From Wurfbainia villosa (lineage: Eukaryota; Streptophyta; Magnoliopsida; Zingiberales; Zingiberaceae), in assembly GCA_025175895.1 (NCBI GenBank), contig CM046005.1:64876325-64940324 (forward strand): a DNA stretch of 64,000 bases. Direction: 5' to 3'. Below the pieces are notes generated by a model. The model was given only the letters and a program-made list of their open reading frames with translations. It made no database searches and had not been told where the DNA came from. The first letter of the stretch is position 1. The number at the start of each line of letters is the position of its first letter. The position numbers and the translations under genes were made by a program. Of the stretch, positions 57,101-64,000 are shown piece by piece.

Positions 57101-59273
57101 TGTTGAGTTTCAGACCGCATGGCGTGTGTGTTCGATCATGTTTCGTAAACATGAGCACAGCGGAAGAAATTAAAATTAATAAATCTATATTTATTACAAC
57201 ACACACAACACACGCATGCATATTACAACAAGTGTAGACATAACCGTAAATTAAAATTTGCAATAAAAGAAAATTATCTACGTTATACCTTTCATTATGG
57301 CGTGTAAGCGGGAAACGGCATCAACCGGAACGATCCTCGTAAGAATCGTCTCTATCCGTATCCACGCCGAGCTCCTCGGGATGACTTCGCTAAGCCACGA
57401 GCTTCATCTTCGTACGGGTTACTAGCCTCGTGTTGAAGACAACGTGATCGAGAGATGATCACGATCCGAATCCAAATTCGGATCCAAAACCGAGTCCTCA
57501 AAACTCGATTCTCCGGAGAGGTATTCGTCAACCAATTGACGAATCCTCGTCCCCACCTCAGAGGATTACCGGAGATCAAATCCCGTAAGTTAGCCGTCAC
57601 TAACGCACTAACGACGTCGTCCAAAGAAACAAGCTGTCTAGAAAACTGGATAGCTTTTGGTGGAGGAATAGAGGCCGCCAAAGGAGATATGGAGCTCACC
57701 TTATCACCGAACCCACAAGAGATCACCGAGGGTCGCCGAGCATCGCGGCTGAAGCTTGGATGCGGCGGCAAGGAGGTGGCAGCTCCATGAAGTTGGCGGC
57801 AACACCATGTTGGGCGGCAACAACAAAAGGAGGCTAGGGTTGGGCGGCCAAAACTTCATTAGCTTTAGGGTTAGGGTTTAAGCCCTATTTTATAGAGAAC
57901 TAATTCTCTTAATGGTTAATGGATCATATCCATAAAGCCCGTTAACCCGTTCCATTAAGATAAGTTAAAATAAACCAAACCATGATGGTTTATTTTAAGT
58001 TAAAACGAACCGAACCAACTTTTGGTTCATTCGTTTAAAATAAACCAAACCCTTTGGTTTATTCTCATCCATTGGATTAGAACCAAACCATTTTGGTCCA
58101 TCCATTATGTCTTCATAAGACACGGCCCATCCACGCTTCCATTGCGACTGAAACAATTTCATGCTCGCTTTATGTTTGGTCCAACCAAACATAGTTTCTC
58201 TCGGTCTGAGAATCTCATTCTCAAGCTCGTTTTAAATCCTTTGGATTACACTCGTTGTGCGTGTGACCAAATAGGTTCTCGGTTTATGTTGGCCGTCTAT
58301 AATTAACCATTAATTATAGAGCGATCATGAGTGGCACCTAGTAGTACATCATGATCCCCAATTAACCGAAAAGATCAACGGTTGATCCAGAACTATTTTC
58401 AAACTCTTGATGCTTCGAATGAATCGTGCCCCATTCCCTTCACTCATCTTATACCCACTTGGTTGGGACATGGTCTATTGTGTCATTCCCACTAAGTGAT
58501 TACGTCACACCTAGCCCAAGTATCATTTTCTCGTCCTACGGATTCTAGTTACTCCATATGTATCGAAGAGTACCTTACTCTAAACATGTAATGCTTTGGC
58601 CAAAGACTTTAGTAACAATCCGACGAGAGGCCATGGGTATACATCTCCTCGCAAGGAGTGGTGAATCCTTTATAGGCTATTCAAACACCTTCGATCACTG
58701 ACTTATACCCAATCATCCGGGTCCACATCTCCTTAGAGATGTTTGCTTAAGATGTCAAAGCATAAGTCTCCATGATCAAGATGACTTGAATACCGCAAGT
58801 CAAAGGAACATCGCGCCAAGCGCAGTAAGAACTTCATTGACATATCTATATATGCAGAGAACCATATGAAGTCTTACGGCTGGTCACTCCAATGAACTAG
58901 TTACCATAACTAGCATCCACGATTAACTCCGGACATCACTATGTCTCCAGCCAGTGAGAACCAGCTGCTTGGATACACCAAGGAGTATACCTCGTGCTAG
59001 TCTCGACAGAATTGATGGTGTCCAAATCCATCAATTCATCGACTAGGGATAATTCCGATACATCACAATTACACATGTAGAGATACTCACTAGTTGTGAT
59101 CCAATCACAAATTCTCTCATGCTGTGAATCGTATCGTGGGCATTCAGTAAATCAGTTTAAGATCCAATCAAATACATAAAACATGTATACTCAAATAGTG
59201 AATCTTCATTTATCATATAAATGGTTCATACATAAGGTGATTGCCTTAGGACATCTCTCATATATTACTAACA
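57101..59273 (-). repeat. Element B: 5' LTR (2,173 bp)
   Basis: TGTTGAG to CTAACA on the plus strand. It is collinear with the A LTR (4028-6231). CTATAAAATAG on the minus strand near 57884-57896 is the likely TATA. No CAGTCGACTG. Confidence 0.92.
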
Positions 59274-60527
59274 ATGTATGCTTAGATTTCATTCACATGT
59301 CATGACATCATGATTTTGACACATGCTTTTATTCTTGTATCAATTATGTCATAATCATCATTCATACATAAACAAAATGGATTTAAGGACTAAGGCATGA
59401 TTTGAAGTCTCATGCATAAGGGAATCAAATAATGTTGCCTAGAAAAATGCATGAGACCCTAAATGAATAAAGCCCACATCTCACTAGAACTTGACTCGTA
59501 TGTGTTTCACACATCTAGATACAAGTGAGATGTTTAGAAAAATAAAATTAAAGGTTTTAAAAATATTTCAAAATCATTTTGAAAAACTTTGGTGAAGTCT
59601 ATCTTTTGATAACAATCACCATTGAATGAGTTGATACAAAGAAGACTCAATATTGAAGCTTTTCTCAACTTTTGAACTTTGTATCAATCTCACTATTTTG
59701 TGGGTAAAATAATTTTCAAATATTTTTCACCCATAATAATTGTTATAAGTAATATACATATGAATTTTCATGATTTTTCAACCTATGTATATTTACTTAT
59801 GAATTTCGAAACTTAGCTTCTGAAAACTGAAAACTTCATTTTGTAGTTATCAGTCTACTGTCATGTATGACAATCGACTGATGTGGAAAGGAGTCGACTG
59901 GTAGCTGAGAGAGTCAACTGATAATGCTGATTTTGGGTTAAACCTTGGTTGTTAGGCCCATGTTCAGTTATGTTTTGGTCCCCTAATCACTCGTAACCCT
60001 AGGACATGCTTTGAAGAGTATTAGAAAGGGTGGAAATCCATTGTATATGGATTAGAAGAAGTGTTTAGGATGAGTATCAATTTTGAGGTGTGTGAGAGTT
60101 CATTGTTGAACTTTGCCTTAATTTTGATTGTTTAGCATTCCTATTGGCTTAGGGACTCTCCAAGGACATTGTTGGTGTAATGGTCAAGGGGGAGCAAGTC
60201 TTTAGGGGGAGGTATCCATCATGGTAAGATGGATGTGTATTTTTCCTCATGGGAGGAAAATTGAGAGATTGTCTCTCTTAAGTGATATGAGACTTATCAC
60301 TAGAAAGATTGTAGGCATGTATTTTCTTCCAAGGGAGAGATTGTAAGATCTCATTGGGATATGAGACATTTATACCCTTGGGGAGGACATTTTTAATGTA
60401 TGTCAAAAATGGGGAGAAGTTACCAATTAGGATAGTTGGAATTCTCATTGGGATGTGAGAATTGCCAATTGGGGATAATTGGTAGACTTGAGTTTGAGGT
60501 TTTGTCAAACATCAAAAAGGAGGAGAT
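59274..60527 (+). other. Element L: 3' non-coding region, second part
   Basis: It resumes after the second ATGTA and matches N 36850-38243. Two or three palindrome-like sites, decayed, lie at 59850-59925. Polypurine tracts are near 60188 and 60203, and the functional AAAAAGGAGGAGAT (60514-60527) abuts the LTR. No gene. Confidence 0.75.
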
Positions 60528-61998
60528 TGTTGATGCAATCGGCCCAGGACTCGAGTTTGACTCGAACTATATTTTGATGTTAAACAAAATGTATGACATG
60601 GGATTGTCATGGGAAGTCCAACATGGGTTGGCCACGTAAATCCAAGTGTATAACCTTGGTTGTGAAAAGTCCAAGCATGGGGCTTGGTGTTCGAAAAATC
60701 CAAGCATAAGGCTTGGTGTTGGAAAGTCCAACATGGGTTGGCCACGTAAGTCCAAGTGTGTAGCCTTGGTGGTGAAAGTCCAAGTATAGCGCTTGGCATG
60801 GAAAATCCAAGCATGAGGCTTGGTGTGGGAAGTCTTGAGGACTTGGCAAGTTTCACTAGGCTTGGGGTTCTTGAGTCGGTGAAGGATGACATTGCGAAGC
60901 CGTGCGCTTGGTGCATCCGAGGGACTGTCGGACGGGAAGCGAATGGAGTGAGGTGCAAGGGAAGCATACTTCTAGGGCAAGAGACGCAAAGGATGACATT
61001 GCGAAGCCATGCGCTTGGTGCATCCGAGGGACGTAGGCCGAGGGAAGAGAGCTTCGGTGGAAAACTTCATGAGAGGATGAGGTGGACTTGGCCAAGTGGC
61101 TAAGACTGAGTGTCGGATGCTCAAACGTGATGTTTGAGGGTTTATCCGACGGTCGGATGCTCAAACAACTTGGTGTTTGAGGTTTTACTCAACATCGATC
61201 GTATAGGTACCCGATCATTGCTCGTCGATTGAACTCAGCCGGTGTTCGTGACCAAGTTACGGGCGAGCCGATTGGTATCGACACCATCGATCGATTGATG
61301 AGGAGATCAATCGTGATCGCGGTGGTCGGGCCGAGAATATTTTCCGATCAAGTATGCCGAGCACTTTCGGTGATGGGGTTAGATCGTGATGGACATGATC
61401 GATCGGTTGGTTATCCGTTGGGTTTTTGCCAACATGGATTCGGCGTTGTGAGACAACGGCTATAGGAGCAGTTGACTGATCGACGCAAAATCAGCTCGAG
61501 ACATGCATAAAAGGAGGAGTTTGGGGAGGATTTCAACAAGGGATTTTGGGAAGATTTTAGAGGGGAATTACTGCTGCATTACAGACCTTCAAAAGTCAAA
61601 CCAAAGCAAGCTACAAGCAAAGAGTTCAAAGCATTGTTGTAAAGTGTTCTTTACTTGTTTTGTTTATTATCTTGTATTAGCTTGTAATTCATTGTATTAC
61701 TTATGTAATCTTTTTATGAGGTTTCTCCCCCTCTGATGTGTTGTCGAGAAGGAGTTGTTGTTAGTGTCATGCGCATAACACGAGCTCGTTGAGCTCACCC
61801 GTATAGTAGAAATCCTAAGGTTCCGAACCACGTATATTGTGTGTTGTCTTTTGTATTCTTGTTGTGTTTTCATTATTGTATATTCCGCTGTGCTAATGAA
61901 AATTATAGACAAGCAACACGTGAAGAATGATCGACTTCCACCGTATACGCGAATTGGGGCTATTCATCCCCCTCTAGCCGGCCACCGATCCTCCAACA
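60528..61998 (+). repeat. Element L: 3' LTR (1,471 bp)
   Basis: TGTTGATGCAATCGG to CTCCAACA, collinear with 47059-48582. The palindrome region (61190-61470) is scrambled into GATCGATCG-like sequence while the flanks stay about 90% alike. Hairpin array at 60610-60850. Confidence 0.88.
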
Positions 61999-62458
61999 AA
62001 GACTATTGTGCCACTTCTTTCATTGAAATTCTGATAGAGTACTTCTAAAGGGCCATTTAATAATTGTCTAGTATTCATGTTTTCATGATACTGTGGTATG
62101 GAGTTTCAGGAGTCTATTTATTGTTATTGATACTGTTGTTTGGTTTCCTCTCTATGATTATATAGAATACTGTTTGTTTTATCTCATGGTGTTTCATCTA
62201 CTTGGTTTCTACAGTTTTGAGAGATCATATCAGCTATCACGTGGAGAAAAATAGAACTATGAACTCACTTCAAAGAAACCATTCAGGCAAGATTCGACAT
62301 CGTAGGCATTCGACTGAGGTTGGTGACTAGCAAAGATAATTTTATACTGCTCCATTATAGTCATGATTGTCAATTTTCGAGTAAATTTTGATTGAAAAGT
62401 TTCGAGTCTATATTCGTTACCAACCTGCGTGTGGGTTGCTGTGTTTTTACTCTTGCAG
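61999..62458 (+). other. Non-LTR DNA left of the ABAP1-like exon
   Basis: AT-rich, intron-like, ending in a T-rich tract and TCTTGCAG before the exon at 62459. A possible further exon-like stretch follows CTACAG at about 62216, but I cannot match it. No transposon motif seen. Confidence 0.45.
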
Positions 62459-62882
62459 GTATTGATGCATTTGTTATATTTGATGCGAGTTGGAGAGAAG
62501 GCCATCCAAAGACATGTAGCACTGACTCTTGCTCACCTGTGCCCACATGAAGAACAAAGAAGAATTTTCATTGATAACCAAGGTATTGGTTTTGTTCAAA
62601 TATGAGTAGATTCATTTGCTCAATACTGTTTTATTTTGTTTGTTCCCTTGTGGTAACTTTTGCATGCATCAAAATTGTATTTTCTTACCAGGGATGAATA
62701 TTCTTCTCGAGTTAGTGGGGTCTACCGATTTAAAACAACAACAGGATGGTTTACTTGCTCTTTACAAAATGGCCAACAAAACTAAGATGCTTTCTTCTGT
62801 GGATGCTGCTCCATCATCTTCTGTGGATAGAAAAATTAAAGATGATGGTGATGATGGTTACGTGAGAAATTATTATCTCTGA
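62459..62882 (+). pseudogene. ABAP1/ARIA-like armadillo repeat gene, two exons only
   Basis: Exon 62459-62582 (after TTGCAG, ending CAAG before GTATTGG) and exon from 62692 (after TTACCAG) join in phase to read LLYLMRVGEKAIQRHVALTL, then AHLCPHEEQRRIFIDN and an LLELVGSTDLKQQQDG.LALYKMANK segment. This is the last armadillo repeats of plant ARM-BTB proteins, which interact with ABF2 or TCP24 and act in ABA response and cell division control. After a VDAAP segment the match is lost; it either stops at 62882 or splices at GTGAG (62862). Upstream ARM repeats and the BTB domain are absent here, so it is a fragment, or the visible part of a gene split by insertions. Confidence 0.7.
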
Positions 62883-63100
62883 ATGTTAATTGACTTGACA
62901 TATTTGGTATTTATATTAAGTTTTATATATTGACTTGTCATATTTGGATGGTTAGATATTTATGAAATTTGATGTGTGAATTATTTTAGATGATAATTAG
63001 ATGTTTATGAAGTTTGATGTGTAAATTATTTCAGATGGTTATATGTTGATTTATTATTGAATTATTTTAGATGTTTTGGTTGCATACAGCAGGTTCTACG
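62883..63100. other. AT-rich spacer
   Basis: Short imperfect repeats of ATTTATGAA(G/A)TTTGATGTGT; no gene and no recognised transposon end. The left end of the CACTA-like element should lie here or further left, but I found no CACTACAAA. Confidence 0.35.
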
Positions 63101-63897
63101 ACTAGGCCGTGGAACTTTTTTTTGGTTATTTTTTCAGATTTTGCAACAAAAATATTTTTTCGTCGCTAAATCTACGTCGAAAATACACTTTCGTCGCAAA
63201 TTTTGGTCAATCAGTCGACTGCCAAATGACCAGTCGACCGATCTAAACTAGCAGTCAATTGATACTCAGTTTGTGGAGAGATCGCGCTCCATCAGTTGAC
63301 TGATGGAAGACATCAGTCGACTGATGGTACTATAGCAACCTACAGAAAATTTTTTAGTCGACTGATTAGTCGATTGGTCATTTGACAGTCGACTGATGGA
63401 TTAGATTTTCATCATCGATTTGGCGACGAAAAAAATACTCATTGCAAAATCTCTATTTTGCAGAAACTATATATACACCTATTTTTTTGGATTTGGCAAC
63501 GAAATTATTTTTCATCACAGATTTGGCGACAAAAGGTATTTTTCGTTACAGATTTAGCGACGAAACAAATATTCATTGCTAATTTAACGACAAAACATAT
63601 TTTTTATTGCAGATTTGGCGACGAAAAATATTTTCGTCGCAAAATTTGATAAAATAGTCACACACATGTATTTATCAAATTTTGCGACGAAAATATGTTT
63701 AGTCGCAAAATCCAAAAATTTGTGCAAATATTTGGTGATGAAAATCAAATTTCGTTGACAATTTGGCGATGAAAAGCAAAAATTTTGTGACGACTTATTT
63801 TCAATGAAAATAATTTCGTTGTAAATTTCATTGCAAAATTATTTTACAATGAATTTTGAATTAAAATTCGTTGTAAAATTCAATGATTTTTGTAGTG
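63100..63897. mobile_element. Right end of a CACTA-like DNA transposon
   Basis: It ends ATTTTTGTAGTG at 63897, the inverted form of the CACTACAAAAAT terminus typical of plant CACTA (En/Spm) elements. The inner 700 bp carry many copies of GCGACGAAA and TTTCGTCGC in both orientations, as expected for subterminal repeats. No transposase and no left end are visible. A CAGTCGACTG cluster lies inside (63208-63400). Confidence 0.6.
63208..63400. repeat. CAGTCGACTG cluster inside the CACTA-like element
   Basis: Three perfect copies plus CAGTCGACCG, CAGTTGACTG and CAGTCAATTG variants. GCGACGAAA/CGTCGCAAA repeats lie on both sides, so the cluster is internal to this DNA transposon. Confidence 0.75.
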
Positions 63898-64000
63898 ATA
63901 CTTGGACTTTCATCGTCAAAGTTCACTTGGACTTTATGCTGTCAAGACTACACACTTGGACTTATACTGTCAAGACTATACCTTTAGACTTTCCATGTCA
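63898..64000 (-). repeat. LTR fragment with hairpin array at the right edge
   Basis: CTTGGACTTT...GTCAAGACTACACACTTGGAC is the inverted GTCCAAG/CTTGGC array of G1- or L-type LTRs. It continues beyond the window. Confidence 0.65.

Larger units (their letters stand above)
50598..59273 (-). mobile_element. Element B: complete but decayed Angela/Tork-like copia
   Basis: 5' LTR 57101-59273, primer site, leader, gag-PR, integrase, RT/RNase H, 3' LTR 50598-52165. The TSD ATGTA is perfect (50593-50597 and 59274-59278). It is the same family as A, which provides a reference. The polyprotein is broken by many small indels. The 3' LTR is about 600 bp shorter than the 5' LTR and unusually diverged. Confidence 0.95.
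47059..61998 (+). mobile_element. Element L: gag-only retrotransposon with both LTRs, split by element B
   Basis: 5' LTR 47059-48582, primer site, broken gag 48641-50239, 3' non-coding region (50240-50597, then 59279-60527), polypurine tract, 3' LTR 60528-61998. Gag runs directly into the 3' region with no pol. The flanks TTAAT (left) and AAGAC (right) do not match. The LTRs differ by roughly 10% in the first 200 bp by eye, so it is old or a recombinant of two elements. Both sides lie in non-LTR DNA. Confidence 0.85.

Noticed and set aside
6263..63400. CAGTCGACTG contains a SalI site, so cloning or linker contamination was considered
   Set aside because: Copies sit at matching places in diverged LTRs, with natural variants, and not at insert junctions.

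Overview
The window is plant nuclear DNA made almost entirely of nested LTR retrotransposons. Plant-only families support this: two broken host gene pieces resemble the carotenoid hydroxylase CYP97C and the armadillo/BTB protein ABAP1/ARIA, Ty1/copia elements have tRNA-iMet primer sites, and there are hAT, Mutator-like and CACTA-like DNA transposons. The species cannot be fixed from sequence alone; a large, repeat-rich angiosperm genome, probably a monocot, is a guess. No intact host gene is visible.

Nesting can be read from target site duplications (TSDs) and from host sequence that resumes after each insertion. The left two thirds is one old minus-strand gag-only element (P, about 7720-45495) broken up by younger insertions: LTR piece F carrying G1 and Angela-like copia A (1-7719); solo LTR E (7893-21276, TSD TGAAT/CGAAT) containing element D, which contains full copia element C (11619-18668) and a 582-bp hAT (TSD ACCATAAC); copia H (21515-29167) with an 846-bp Mutator-like foldback (TSD TAGTTCCAT); and J (29637-42017, TSD TCAAC) containing N (32388-39665, TSD TATAG). 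N carries a foreign block with a two-exon plant transposon-type ORF. The 5' LTR of P ends against a CYP97C pseudogene (about 45505-45840). On the right, gag-only element L (47059-61998) contains Angela-like B (50598-59273, TSD ATGTA). Then come an ABAP1/ARIA-like exon pair, a CACTA-like end and one more LTR fragment.

Two kinds of element appear to depend on each other. C and H are Sirevirus-like with PR-INT-RT-RNase H, now disabled by nonsense codons and lost catalytic residues. D, J, L and P keep LTRs, primer site, gag and polypurine tracts, but run from gag straight into the 3' non-coding region without pol. They were presumably moved in trans by relatives of C and H (inference).

The strongest unexplained signal is the palindrome CAGTCGACTG (often ATCAGTCGACTGAT). 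I count about 44 perfect copies by eye, where chance predicts far less than one. They cluster upstream of the TATA box in several otherwise different LTR families, recur in 3' non-coding regions, and also occur inside the CACTA-like DNA transposon. I saw none in the Angela-like pair A/B. The same LTRs carry tandem GTCCAAG...CTTGGC hairpin arrays, and three LTR families place the TATA box in the loop of an inverted repeat.
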